A DNA stretch of 64,000 nucleotides from Sva-07 sp963717385 (lineage in GTDB: Bacteria > Actinomycetota > Acidimicrobiia > Acidimicrobiales > Ilumatobacteraceae): assembly GCA_963717385.1 (NCBI GenBank), contig CAVQWE010000008.1, positions 1 to 64,000 on the forward strand, given 5' to 3'. Of the stretch, positions 19,452 to 28,669 are shown one piece after another (position 1 is the first letter of the stretch; each line of letters starts with the position of its first letter). The notes below the pieces were generated by a model that was not told where the DNA came from, ran no database searches, and saw only the letters and a list, made by a program, of their open reading frames with translations. The position numbers and the translations under genes are program-made.

Positions 19452-20627
19452 ATGGGGAACGAGGACAGTCGGCGCGATGCTCCCGTCGGCCGGCTGGCCC
19501 GTGTCTGGTCGACGATCGCGATCGCGAGCGTCCTGGCCGGGCTCGCACTCACCTTTGATCCCGACTTCTCCAGCCTTGGTTCGACTGTGATCACCCTGAT
19601 CCCGTTCCTCCTCCTGCCGATCATCGGCATCGCAGCGATCAACCTCCCCGAGCGGGGTCCGTCGTCGACTCTGTCGGTCACGACCGTCGTGGCGATCGTC
19701 GGCTGGGCGATCTTGGTCATCCACGACGACCGTTGGTCCATCCTCACGTTCGCGCTGCTCGGGCTGTGCTTCTCGGTCGATCGGGGGTTGGGTGTCGTTC
19801 TTGCACTGACCGTCACCACGATCTGGACGGCTGCGTGGATCGACGACGGCGTCGAGGGATGGCAGCTCCTCATCCCGCTCGCCGTATTCGGCGGCGGGGT
19901 GGTCCTGTGGTCGACATTGCGACACGCCGAAAAGGAGGGCGCGACGCTCGCCGAAACGCTCGAGCAGCTCGAGTCGGCGCAAGCCGAGCTCGCAGCCGCC
20001 GAGCACGAACGTGGTGTGCTCGCCGAACGTGCCCGCTTCGCGGGGGAGATCCACGACACCCTCGCCCAAGGCTTCACGTCGATCGTCCTACTCAGTCGCG
20101 CCGCCCAGCGCACCGGCGACCTGCCCGGTGCACTGACCGAGATCGAATCGGTCGCCCAAGACCACCTGGCGGCGGCGCGGCGACTCGTCGCGGCGATCGG
20201 TCCGGCCGACCTCGAATCGCAGTCACTCCCCGATGCAATGCGGAGACAACTCGATCAGACCATCGACCCTGCGAGCACGAAGGCGCACTTCGAGGTCAAC
20301 GGCGACACCGCGCACCTTCCCGCCGAGGTCGAGGTCACCCTGTTCCGCGGGCTCCAAGAGACACTGCTCAACATCCACAAACACGCCGAGGCTTCAAGCG
20401 TCCACGTGACCCTCAGCTACCTCGGTGACGTCGTCGCACTCGACGTTCGCGACGACGGACAGGGCTTCACCGACGGAGCCGTCGCCGACCACGGCGATCT
20501 CACCGGTGGGCAAGGACTGCGAGCACTCCGACACCGCACCGAGGTCCTCGGCGGCGAGTTGACCATCGAGACCACCTCCACCGGCGGATCCGCCGTTTCG
20601 CTGCAACTGCCAGCGATGCCGTCATGA
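19452..20627 (+). CDS. Sensor histidine kinase, NarL/DesK type
   Basis: A 391-residue kinase. About five to six membrane segments occupy residues 20-155, followed by a coiled coil (LAETLEQLESAQAELAAAEHERGV), the HisKA_3 dimerisation box with phospho-acceptor His201 in GEIHDTLAQGF, and an HATPase domain with TLLNIHKHAEAS (N box) and VRDDGQGF (G1). The start ATG 19452 follows a clear GGAGG-type site. Its stop overlaps the response regulator start (ATGA), so the pair forms one unit. The stimulus is unknown; no extracellular sensor domain is seen, so it may sense the membrane. Confidence 0.92.
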   Translation: MGNEDSRRDAPVGRLARVWSTIAIASVLAGLALTFDPDFSSLGSTVITLIPFLLLPIIGIAAINLPERGPSSTLSVTTVVAIVGWAILVIHDDRWSILTFALLGLCFSVDRGLGVVLALTVTTIWTAAWIDDGVEGWQLLIPLAVFGGGVVLWSTLRHAEKEGATLAETLEQLESAQAELAAAEHERGVLAERARFAGEIHDTLAQGFTSIVLLSRAAQRTGDLPGALTEIESVAQDHLAAARRLVAAIGPADLESQSLPDAMRRQLDQTIDPASTKAHFEVNGDTAHLPAEVEVTLFRGLQETLLNIHKHAEASSVHVTLSYLGDVVALDVRDDGQGFTDGAVADHGDLTGGQGLRALRHRTEVLGGELTIETTSTGGSAVSLQLPAMPS

Positions 20628-21256
20628 TCACGCTGCTGATTGTCGACGATCACCCGATCGTGCGGAGCGGGCTCGCGGCCCTGCTCGCCGCCGAGGACGA
20701 CATCGACATCGTCGGCGAAGCCGGCAACGGGGCCGACGCGGTCGCTGCCGCCCTGGCGCTGCGGCCGTCGGCGACGCTCATGGATCTTCGCATGCCCGAG
20801 GTCGACGGTGTCGAGGCGATCGCCCGGATCAAAGCGGAATGGCCCGACGCCGCGATCGTCGTGCTCACCACGTACGACACAGACGAGGCGATCGTGCGCG
20901 CGATCGAAGCCGGCGCCTCCGGCTACCTGCTCAAGGACGCACCACCCGAAACGCTGCTCGACGCCATCCGTCGTGCCGCGACCGGGGAAACGGTGCTCGC
21001 TCCGCCCGTCGCACGACGACTCATCGAGCGGGTCCGCAACCCGGCAGCAGGCGCCCTGTCACAACGCGAGATCGAAGTCCTCCGCGAAGTCGCTGCGGGC
21101 CACACCAACGCCGAGATCGCCGACCAACTCCACATCAGCCAGGCGACCGTCAAGACACACCTCCTGCACATCTACGACAAACTCGGCGTTGCCGACCGGG
21201 CAGCAGCCGTCGCGCACGCCTACGACTCGAACATCCTCACCCCACGCAACAACTGA
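20624..21256 (+). CDS. NarL/FixJ family response regulator
   Basis: A 210-residue regulator with a receiver domain (acidic pair Asp8/Asp9, phospho-acceptor Asp54 in LMDLRMPE, Thr in VVLTTY, Lys in YLLKDA) and a C-terminal LuxR-type helix-turn-helix (LSQREIEVLREVAAGHTNAEIADQLHISQATVKTHLLHIYDKLGV). Start ATG 20624 overlaps the kinase stop. It is the cognate partner of the upstream kinase. Targets are not visible; the adjacent DoxX-like gene is a candidate. Confidence 0.93.
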   Translation: MITLLIVDDHPIVRSGLAALLAAEDDIDIVGEAGNGADAVAAALALRPSATLMDLRMPEVDGVEAIARIKAEWPDAAIVVLTTYDTDEAIVRAIEAGASGYLLKDAPPETLLDAIRRAATGETVLAPPVARRLIERVRNPAAGALSQREIEVLREVAAGHTNAEIADQLHISQATVKTHLLHIYDKLGVADRAAAVAHAYDSNILTPRNN

Positions 21257-21421
21257 ACCCGGCCATGATCGAGGTGCCGGACCGGGCCCGCTCACGGAAG
21301 TACCGGACAAGGCGCGCCGGGTGTCGCAGCTCGAGCTGCGAGCTCGATCCCGGGCATGCCTCGGCCTCTGCGTTTGCGAGGTCTCGCCGAGCGAGTGGCG
21401 CCCGGCTTAGTCTCATCGTCC

Positions 21422-21792
21422 ATGGGGCTTGTGGGGAGTCGGCGGTTGCTCTGTTCTTGGCGGGCCCGCTCACTCGCCCTCGGTGTGCTCGTGCTCGTTG
21501 GTATCCCGAGCGCATGTGGCGGGAGAACGGACATCGAGGTGCTGGAGGTGTCGGTCCAGAACGAGGGCGCGACGCTCGTGTTCCAGGTGAACACCTGCAA
21601 CGAGGACAGCACCAGCGTGTCTGTCGTCGAGTCCGACAGCAAGATCATCGTGACGGCGAGCACCCGCGCCGGTTTCGGCTGTAGCGGAGGGGGCGACTCT
21701 CCGATCCCCGGTCTGTTCAGCTGGACGAACCTCTCGGCGACCGGCAGATCCGCAATGAAGACGGACACGAAATCCGTCGCGTCGATCCGTAG
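21422..21792 (+). CDS. Small secreted lipoprotein, frameshifted
   Basis: From ATG 21422 the product begins with a basic N-terminus, a hydrophobic stretch and a lipobox (LVGIPSACGG), then reads IEVLEVSVQNEGATLVFQVNTCNEDSTSVSVVESDSKIIVTAST. The same-frame continuation loses sense, but a +1 shift near 21690 gives VQLDEPLGDRQIRNEDGHEIRRVDP and a stop at 21792, a typical end for small actinobacterial lipoproteins that carry a Cys...Cys beta-sandwich. About 120 residues when joined. Function unknown. Confidence 0.6.
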
Positions 21793-22235
21793 CTCTCCGG
21801 ATTGTTTCGAACCCGACGCAGGCGGGCCAGTTCGTCGGAATCATGCAGTGCTCGGCTCGGGCCGTTCCCGAGTGGCCTCCCGTCGGCGGAGTCGGGTCAC
21901 GGCGCTCGCGTTGTGTGCGCCATCGTTCTCACCTCGAGTGATCAGAATGCCGGATCTCGATCGGGTTCCGGGCCGTCGGCGCCGCCAATACTCGGGCACT
22001 GCAGCTAGGGCCTGATTGATACTCAAGGGGCGTTGCGGCGGTTGTCGTAGCGTTCGGAGCGCCGGTCGGCAGCCTCTTCTTAGGGCCTGTCACCTTCGTG
22101 GTTGACCTGATCGCGAACTGTCTGTCGGCCGGTGTTCTTGACCCGGGGTGTGGCTCAAAGAGGCGCGAGCTCAACGAACCCGAATCAGGAGTGCCCACCT
22201 CGGTTTCCCACCACCGAGACAAGGAGACATTCCCG
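21793..22235. other. Non-coding flank of the IS110 element
   Basis: No gene is supported here. At about 22150-22172 the segment GGCTCAAAGAGGCGCGAG resembles the end sequence GACACAAAGAGGCTCGCG found at 23456-23473 beyond the transposase. The two may mark the outer limits of the IS, but this is not certain. Confidence 0.4.
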
Positions 22236-23271
22236 ATGAAAGTGATGATTGGTATCGATCCGCACAAGGCGACACACACCGCCGGTGTCGCGATCGACAA
22301 CAACGAGATGATGCTCGCCGAACTCCGTGTTCGAGCGTGCAACTCGCAGGTGAAGCGACTGACGTCGTGGGCGGTCCCGTTCGAGGATCGTGTGTGGGCG
22401 ATAGAATTCACGCGGTTGCTCGGCTACCTGCTCGCCCAGCAGCTCGTCGCCGCCGGCGAAACGGTGATCGACGTGCCCGCAGCGTTGTCGACACGGACCC
22501 GATTGTTGGGCTCGGGTCGGGCGCAGAAGAACGACCCGAACGACGCCCGCTCAGTGGCGATACACCACGATGCGCATCGATGGGCTCCAACGCGTGACGG
22601 CCGATGAGCACGCCCAGGTATTGAAGCTGTTGGCGAAACGCCGACCGCGACCTGGGCCAACTCAAGAGCAAAGCAGCGTGTCGGCTGCATGCGTTGTTGA
22701 TGGAACTCCTGCCGGGCGGGATGGCCAAGGAAATGACCGTGACCAGGGCAAACGAACTGTTGGACCAGGTCGTCGACCAAGACCCAGATCACCCAGCATC
22801 GTGTCGAGGTCGCCCGCGAGTTGGTTCGCGGATGTCGCCCACTACGAAGCACAGATGAAGGCATCGATGAAGCGGCTTCGTGCTGCGGTCGCCACGTCGG
22901 GCACGTCGCTGACCGACATCCGCGGTGTCGGCGTTGTCACCGCCGCACTCATCATCGGCCACACCGGTGACGTCTCAGGGTTCGCGTCGGCGGGTCACTT
23001 CACGAGCTGCAACGCGACCGCTCCGATCGAAGCGTCATCGGGTGAACATCGACGGCACCGGCTCAACCCTCGAGGCAACCGGCAGTTGAACTACGCGATC
23101 CGCATCGCCGCGATCACCCAGCTGCGCTACCCGTGCGCCGGCCGCGAGTACTACGACCGTCGCTGCGCCGAGGGCAAGAACTCCAAAGAAGCGATCCGGG
23201 CGTTGAAGCGCCACATCTCCAACTCGGTCTACCGGGCTCTCGTCGCTGACGCCCGCCGCATCCACGGCTGA
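22236..23271 (+). pseudogene. IS110 family transposase, several frameshifts
   Basis: The N-terminal part MIGIDPHKATHTAGVAIDNNE contains the first Asp of the DEDD (RuvC-like) catalytic core. It continues with VWAIEFTRLLGYLLAQQLVAAGETVIDVPAAL, NDPNDARSVA and, in other frames, GQLKSKAACRLHALLMELLPGG. The C-terminal Transposase_20 domain follows, with LTDIRGVGVVTAALIIGHTGDVSGFASAGHFTSCNATAPIEASSGEHRRHRLN-type sequence and RQLNYAIRIAAITQLR. At least three frame changes occur between about 22560 and 22850. The start ATG 22236 has an AAGGAG site. It is either inactive or damaged by sequence errors. Confidence 0.85.
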
Positions 23272-23470
23272 TCAGCAGGCCCGGGAAGGACACTCAGGCA
23301 CGACATCAAATCCAGCGTGACCGGCTCAACATCCTGAACGGCCGGCTCTTCGGATCAGTCACTTCCCGGACCCGACAACCAACCCTACGACGCCACCTCC
23401 AGCACCGCCGAGGCTTCAGCTCCCGCGCCCCAATCACTCTCGAAAATTCGGGCTTGACACAAAGAGGCTC
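22236..23470 (+). mobile_element. IS110-family insertion sequence, ends approximate
   Basis: Transposase plus a 3' non-coding tail that ends with TTGACACAAAGAGGC. The tail is recognised as part of the element because a diverged inverted copy of it occurs at 30401-30548. The left end was not fixed; it may lie up to 100 nt upstream of the transposase start. Confidence 0.6.
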
Positions 23471-23699
23471 GCGATCCGGCACAAGTCCTGCAGCGCGTCG
23501 AAGGGATGACGAAGCCGAGGGGAAAGTCTGTTGGCACCAGGCCTTAGTGCCCTGGCGCAACGGATCCCTCCGAGGAATTCTGGAGATGAGTCACCCACAG
23601 CGCTTTTGATGTCCAGCTTCCGGCCGGGCGTTGGTGAAGCCGAGCCGTGCATGCTGGCGCTGTGGGCGATCCACGTAGCAAACCTGCAAGGAGGGATCA
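23272..23699. other. IS110 3' tail and non-coding sequence
   Basis: Bases 23300-23470 are the IS110 3' tail shared with the inverted remnant near 30.5 kb. Between 23471 and 23699 nothing coding is supported; the segment ends with an AAGGAGGGATC ribosome binding site for the next gene remnant. Confidence 0.5.
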
Positions 23700-23947
23700 T
23701 GAAGCTCCACCCAGCACTGCGATCACTTGTCGTCGTTGTGGGTCTATGGGCGCCCTTGTGCTCGCTGCTTGTGGCGATTCGTCCGGATGCGGGCACGACC
23801 TAACGTCCCCGTCCAGGTCGAGGGGCTGGTGTTGCCCCAGTTCGGTGGCGATGGAACGACGATGGATTGACCAACATCATGGAATGCCGAATACTCAAGG
23901 ACGTCTCGGATGATCACTCCAAGATGATCTACCTTCACGAGTCTTGA
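23700..23947 (+). pseudogene. Broken lipoprotein gene
   Basis: ATG 23700 has a strong ribosome binding site (AAGGAGGGATC). The first frame gives MKLHPALRSLVVVVG, and a shift gives the lipobox LVLAACGDSSGCGHD. A second shift gives NVPVQVEGLVLPQFGGDGT, and a third DGLTNIMECRILKDVSDDHSKM ending at 23947. Each piece looks like protein, but three indels are needed in 250 bp. Unless the assembly is poor here, the gene is dead. Function unknown. Confidence 0.4.
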
Positions 23948-24068
23948 CCCGGCACCAACCTCGGCGAACTCTGTCCAGCCTCCATCGAGACTGGCGCACT
24001 GCAACAGCGACGCAGGGCCGACGTCCGGGCGAGCCGCGATCGTCACGCGAGAACGGAGACGCGATCGT

Positions 24069-24315
24069 ACCGGGGAGTACACCGGCACGTACCGGGGTGA
24101 CACCACCATCGTGACGATCGAGTCGAGTGTGGGACACACACGCAACCGACTGCTACCTGCTCGATGACGTCGCATGTGAGAGCACGGGGACGTACGCGGA
24201 CGTCAGCGGCACAGCGCCGAGATTTCGGTTGTTGCGATGCAAGAGGATCCCGATCCCTTTGTCCCGTGGCCTGCTGAGGCCGGATGGCAGGCTCGAGCAG
24301 ACCATCACCTACTGA
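24069..24315 (+). pseudogene. Fragment of a secreted protein, frameshifted
   Basis: TGEYTGTYRGDTTIVTIES in one frame is followed, after a shift near 24127, by VWDTHATDCYLLDDVACESTGTYADVSG. Repeated GxYxG and paired cysteines suggest a beta-rich extracellular domain. No start codon with a ribosome binding site is seen; it could be the C-terminal part of the broken lipoprotein just upstream. Identification of family not possible. Confidence 0.3.
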
Positions 24316-24351
24316 AAGGCGCCTACTGAAAGGAGAGGACCTGAACCATGA

Positions 24352-24906
24352 ATGAACCGGACTCCTGGCACTTCCGCCCTCGTGGCCGTCGCCGGGTTCG
24401 TCGGGGGTTGCGGCAGCGACGCAAGCATCCGAGGTCGAGCCATCCGCCGTTTGTCGGCTCGTGGACTCAGACGCAACCCTCCGGGGCGACCTTCTTGTGG
24501 GTGATCGAGGAGGCCGATGACGGCTACGCCGCATGGGTCTACACCGACCAGGCGGAGTGGTGCGGCGACCAGCCCTACTGGAGCGAGCACCAACCCGAGT
24601 TGGTCGATGACGTGACGATGGAGTTCACCGGCGTCACCAACCAGTGCTTCGGCGAGGAGCCGTTCTCCAACTCCTTCTACACAGGCCAGCTCGTCTTCGA
24701 CCCCGACAGCGACACCATGCGCGACGATGCCGATCCCGAGGACTGGGTCTACCGGCGAGACACCACGCTGGAGCCTGAGGACCTCTACCCGGGCATCGAC
24801 AACGAGGCCTGCCGCCTCCTCCACCTGACCGACGAGTTCCGGGCCGCCAAAGGCGAACGTCACGGCACAGCACGGGACGCGTTGCTGTCCAGGGCTGGAG
24901 ATGTGA
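24352..24906 (+). pseudogene. Lipoprotein of unknown function, frameshifted
   Basis: ATG 24352, with an AGGAGAGG site upstream, gives a clear lipoprotein signal: NRTPGTSALVAVAGFVGGC followed by GSDAS. After one shift near 24440 the mature part reads PPFVGSWTQTQPSGATFLWVIEEADDGYAAWVYTDQAEWCGDQ and EFTGVTNQCFGEEPFSNSFYTGQLVFDPDSDTM, an acidic domain with paired Cys. The frame stays open beyond about 24906 to 25304, but that part is basic and looks non-coding, so the true end is not clear. Third lipoprotein-type gene in a row in this region. Confidence 0.45.
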
Positions 24907-25059
24907 GCATCGTCCGGAGCAGTGGCCTGGTGCCGGAGCTCGTCCGTTCCGGACGGGCTGCATGGTCCCGCTCGATACCGGGACTTCCGATCGGTCGATC
25001 GCCTCGCCGAGATCCACGCGACAACGACGGTCAAGAAGCCGCCATCCCTCGCTCGGCTT

Positions 25060-25145
25060 CCGGCGAAGTGTGGGAGCTTCGACTGCCAATTGGGCAGCGC
25101 ATAATCCCACCTCGTCGAGGGCGCTCTACCGTCCGATATCGGCAC
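25060..25145. repeat. 86-nt dispersed repeat, copy A
   Basis: About 70-75% identical to copy B at 29605-29690, same orientation and same length. Both keep CCGGCGA at the start, GTGGGAG paired with the inverted TCCCAC in ATAATCCCACCTC, and an ATCGGCAC end. Inside, copy A has CTGCC/GGCAG and copy B has GGCC/GGCC as an inner stem, so structure is kept while sequence changes. Confidence 0.5.
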
Positions 25146-25559
25146 CTCTTCGCTCGGCTGACCGCTCCATATTGCTCGCCTGACGGAGCGTCGATTGATG
25201 TAACCCGAACGCCAGCTCGGGAGACTCCCGCGAAGATGGTGTCGTGTACCCTTCGCGAGACTTGCGTTGTCTGTCACCGACTCCCGCAGCAGCGGTACGC
25301 GTAATCACGATGGCGACATCTTCATCTGCGCCCACTGCGAGGCGAATGCCGATCAGCTCTTCGAGATCCAGGACGCGATTTGGCCGCCAGCCGTTAGCGG
25401 GCAAGCCAACCGATGACACCGCCGCGCCGGCACAGCCCTGACCGCCCACTCGCTGCGCGCGCGTAGACCAGATTGCCAACGCGGTGAACCGCTCGCACGG
25501 GTCAACGTTGATTCGATCAAAGCCGTCGCCGTGGTTGCGAGGATTACGGTCGGTGATGG

Positions 25560-26537
25560 ATGGACAGTGCGGCTTGGTATCGATGGTTCGCTGAGAACGA
25601 AGCCGCCCGGGTCGTCGCCGCAGTACGAACACCTCGCCAACGTGGTCGCCGACAGCGAGGAACTCCTGGAGTGGCTGTCGCTGCTTCCGGCGGCAAAGCG
25701 GCAACCGAACCTATTGTTCGCATCGGTCAGAGTTCTCGGCGGCGCAACCGGCACCGTCGATGGATTCGTCGACTTCATTCGATCGAACTCCAGACGAACT
25801 CGAAGCAACCATGCTTGCTCGATCGACCCAGACGAACGAGGTCGCACGATGTGCTGCCTTCCTGCCGCTCCTCGCCGACCTGGACGGCGAGCTTGCGCTG
25901 ATCGAGGTCGGTGCGTCAGCCGGGCTGTGTCTGTTCCCCGACCGCTACAGCTTACAGCTACGACGGCGAACGTGTCGGCGATTCGGTTCTCGAGATCGAC
26001 GTCGAGACAGCCAACACGGTGCCAGTTCCTCAGCGACTTCCAACGGTCACCTGGCGGGCCGGTCTCGACTTGAATCCGCTGTCTGTCGCTGACGACGAAG
26101 ATCTCGCATGGCTTCGAGCGTGTATCTGGCCCGAGCACACCGAACGACGACAACGCCTCGATCTCGCCGCAACGATCGTTGCGACAGACCGGCCAGCGAA
26201 TCGATACGGGAGATCTTCCCGCGACGCGACGATCAACCTGATCGACGAAGCCCCTCGGGATGCGATCAAGGTCGTCTTCCATTCTGCCGTTCTCGCCTAC
26301 GTCGACGAAGCCAGCCGGGTCGACTTCGCCACGACCATGCGAAGCCTGGTGGACAATCGGAGCGACGTCGTCTGGCTCTCGAATGAGGTCCCAACGGTCA
26401 TCGCCGGGATCGAAGCCGCTGATCCAATTGTCGAGCCACCGGGCAACGCTCAGTTTCACCTCGGCCGAGACGGCACCGAACTCATTGCAGTCACCGACCC
26501 TCACGGTCAATGGTTGAGATGGATGCCCCCTCGCTGA
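25560..26537 (+). pseudogene. DUF2332 family protein, three or more frameshifts
   Basis: Pieces in order: WYRWFAENEA, SSPQYEHLANVVADSEELLEWLSLLPAAKRQPNLLFASV-type sequence, DELEATMLARSTQTNEVARCAAFLPLL with LALIEVGASAGLCLFPDRYS, and YSYDGERVGDSVLEIDVETANTVP to AVTDPHGQWLRWMPPR. These follow the DUF2332 family from start to end, so the whole gene is present, but breaks lie near 25605, 25795 and 25955. The GASAGL motif suggests a SAM-like or nucleotide-binding loop. Function of the family unknown. No ribosome binding site was noted. Confidence 0.7.
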
Positions 26538-26929
26538 TCAGCACATCGACCAGTACGTCACTTGCCCGAACGCCTCGAAAGGCGCTCAATATTCGCAGTC
26601 CCAATAGGCCGGCGACCCGACGCGATCGGCACGTCTCGCGCGGGGGCGGCCACGCGGCAATGAGCGTCGACCCTGCCGGCGTCGATACCGGCGGACTCGG
26701 GCGCTCTGTCGTGCTGGTTCTGCTCGGCCGGATGGTCGGTTCCGGCGCCGCGAGTGTCGAGCACGGCCCTGGCGCCGCATTGTGGCGCGGCCTCTGTGCG
26801 ACACGACGAGATTACGCGTGGTGATACGAGCGGGGTGCCCCTGACGATCACCGCTCTTGGGAGACGCGATGATCTCTGACGTTCCGCCCATCACCTGTGC
26901 TCGCCAGGAACCGAAGGGCTCGTGCCCGG
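26538..26929. other. Non-coding stretch
   Basis: About 390 bp between the DUF2332 remnant and the convergent TetR gene. Open frames here are arginine-rich and lack start signals. Nothing is recognised. Confidence 0.4.
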
Positions 26930-27556
26930 TCAGGCGGGGATGGCAGCGAGGATCACTCGTTCGATGGCGGTCCGGGCTTGAAGGAGGACGGCCGGGTCGT
27001 CGTGGAGGATGTACGCGGTGTTTGCCGCGATCACGAGCGCGTTGAGCTCGAACACGAGTGTCGCCACATCGGTGTCACAGCGCAGTTCATTGCGGGCGAC
27101 AGCCTCGTTCGCCGCCGTGGTGAGCACGCTGATCCAGTCCTTCTGGTTCGCCGCGACGCGTTCACGTAGTGGACCGGGCCGGCCGCCCAGCTCCGCAGCT
27201 GCGGCGGCGAAGAAGCAGCCGCCCGGGAGGGTGCCGTTTTCGACGTAGGTCAAGAACGACTCGCAGAGTGCTCGGAGACGCGCGAGCCCGTCGCGCTCGA
27301 GTACGGGAGCCACCACGACGTCGATGAACAGTGCGCGGGCGCTGTCGATGGTGGCGAGTTGCAGCGCCGCTTTGGAGTCGAAGTGCGCGTACACGCCGCT
27401 CTTGCTGAGCTGGGTGGCGTGGGCGAGCGTGCCGATGCTGAGCCCGTCGAGGCCTTCGATGGTCGCCAGACGTACCGCGGTGTCGAGTATCAGTCGCCTG
27501 GTCCGTTCGCCGTCGGTGCGTGTCCGCCGTGCTGTATTCGAACGGAAGTCAGTCAT
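26930..27556 (-). CDS. TetR family transcriptional regulator
   Basis: A 208-residue regulator. The DNA-binding helices are RRLILDTAVRLATIEGLDGLSIGTLAHATQLSKSGVYAHFDSKAAL, and the ligand domain includes PGGCFFAAAAAELGGRPGPLRERV, a form found in the TetR_C_6/YcdC-like group. ATG 27556 gives MTDFRSNTARR. It is divergent from a methyltransferase gene, and the 77 bp between them hold two copies of a TAGCACGATCG dyad, so it most likely represses itself and the methyltransferase. Ligand unknown. Confidence 0.9.
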   Translation of the reverse strand: MTDFRSNTARRTRTDGERTRRLILDTAVRLATIEGLDGLSIGTLAHATQLSKSGVYAHFDSKAALQLATIDSARALFIDVVVAPVLERDGLARLRALCESFLTYVENGTLPGGCFFAAAAAELGGRPGPLRERVAANQKDWISVLTTAANEAVARNELRCDTDVATLVFELNALVIAANTAYILHDDPAVLLQARTAIERVILAAIPA

Positions 27557-27559
27557 CCA

Positions 27560-27589
27560 TTGACAAGATAGCACGATCGGTCGTACTCT
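27560..27589 (+). promoter_or_regulatory. Promoter of the TetR-controlled methyltransferase
   Basis: TTGACA (27560-27565), 18 nt spacer, TACTCT (27584-27589). The spacer holds the first TetR-type operator, and the second lies over the transcription start. Confidence 0.5.
27569..27587. promoter_or_regulatory. TetR-type operator, site 1
   Basis: TAGCACGATCGGTCGTACT, an imperfect dyad that matches the core of the palindrome at 27597-27616. Confidence 0.55.
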
Positions 27590-27625
27590 CCTTAGTTAGC
27601 ACGATCGATCGTGCTAACTAAGGAG
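27588..27625. promoter_or_regulatory. 38-bp perfect palindrome with TetR-type operator, site 2
   Basis: The two halves are exact reverse complements, centred between 27606 and 27607. The core TAGCACGATCG/CGATCGTGCTA repeats site 1. The right arm ends in AAGGAG, the ribosome binding site of the methyltransferase, so in RNA the palindrome would hide that site. Confidence 0.65.
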
Positions 27626-27632
27626 CCGGCAG

Positions 27633-28460
27633 ATGACCGAGACAACGACGATGACCGCCATGACCGATCCGACGCGACAAGACAAGTGGATCGAGGCCGG
27701 ACGCGGATGGGGAGCGCGTGCCGAGGAATGGGCGTACTTGTTCGAGCCCTACGCGCTCCCAGCCAATCAGCTGGTGTTCGACCGGTTGGGCGTCAGCTCG
27801 GGCACGCGCTACCTCGATGTCGCCTGCGGATCAGGCTTCGCTGCCAACATCGCTCACCGTCGCGGGGCCGCCGTCAGCGGGCTCGATGCCTCCGATGACT
27901 TGATCGAAATTGCGAGAGCCCGGACGCCCGACGGCGACTTCCGCGTCGGCGACATGTTCGCGCTCCCGTTCGACGAAGGGGCCTTCGACGTGGTGACGAG
28001 CTTCAACGGCATCTGGAACCGATGCGACGACGCGCTCGATCAGACGCGAACGGTGCTCACCGACGACGGACTGCTCGGGATGACGTATTGGGGCGCTCAC
28101 GAGCGCATGGGGCTCATGCCCTACTTCATCACCGTCATCCAGCACTCACCGCCGAGTCACCAAGCAGCCACCATGGAACTCGGCGAGACCAGCAGCGTGA
28201 TGGCGGACATGCTCCGGGCAACCGACTTCGAACTGCTCGACCAGGGAACCGTCGAGGTGATCAACGAGTGGCCCGACGTCGACACCGCCGTCCGGGCGCT
28301 CGCAGCGGCCGGCCCCTCGGTCCCCGCGATCGAAGCCATCGGCTACGACAACTTCTGCGAGGCGCTGCGCGAGGTCATCGCCCCGATGCACGACCGGACG
28401 GAACGCGTCGGCGTGCGCATCTCATCGGAGTTGGGATGGGTGACAGCCCGACCGACCTGA
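27633..28460 (+). CDS. Class I SAM-dependent methyltransferase under TetR control
   Basis: A 275-residue UbiE-like methyltransferase. Motif I is YLDVACGSGFAANIAHRRGA, the strand 2 acid is VSGLDASDDL, motif II is FRVGDMFALPFDEGAFDVVTSFNGIWN, and the post-motif is LTDDGLLGMTYWG. ATG 27633 follows AAGGAG. Divergent from its likely repressor. Actinobacterial genes of this layout often modify a small toxic compound sensed by the TetR protein; here that is inference. Confidence 0.82.
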   Translation: MTETTTMTAMTDPTRQDKWIEAGRGWGARAEEWAYLFEPYALPANQLVFDRLGVSSGTRYLDVACGSGFAANIAHRRGAAVSGLDASDDLIEIARARTPDGDFRVGDMFALPFDEGAFDVVTSFNGIWNRCDDALDQTRTVLTDDGLLGMTYWGAHERMGLMPYFITVIQHSPPSHQAATMELGETSSVMADMLRATDFELLDQGTVEVINEWPDVDTAVRALAAAGPSVPAIEAIGYDNFCEALREVIAPMHDRTERVGVRISSELGWVTARPT

Positions 28461-28498
28461 TCCGAACACCAGCATCCATCGGAGTGTCTCGCCGAGCT

Positions 28499-28614
28499 AG
28501 GTCAACCGTGCCGTTCTCGTACGTCTCCTCGGTGTGCGCATTCCCGGACCGACTCCGTCGCCGGCTCTTCCCGTCGCCAGGTCAACCGTGCCGATCTCAC
28601 GTCTCCTCCGTGCG
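28499..28614 (+). repeat. Imperfect 36-40 nt direct repeat
   Basis: Copy 1 (28499-28538) and copy 2 (28579-28614) share AGGTCAACCGTGCCG, then a C/T-rich ACGTCTCCTC core. They lie between the two methyltransferase genes, 80 bp apart. Confidence 0.45.
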
Positions 28615-28669
28615 ACTCGATCGACGAGGCGTAGTGTTCGACACCCGATCGACAGGAGAGGAGGGTGTG

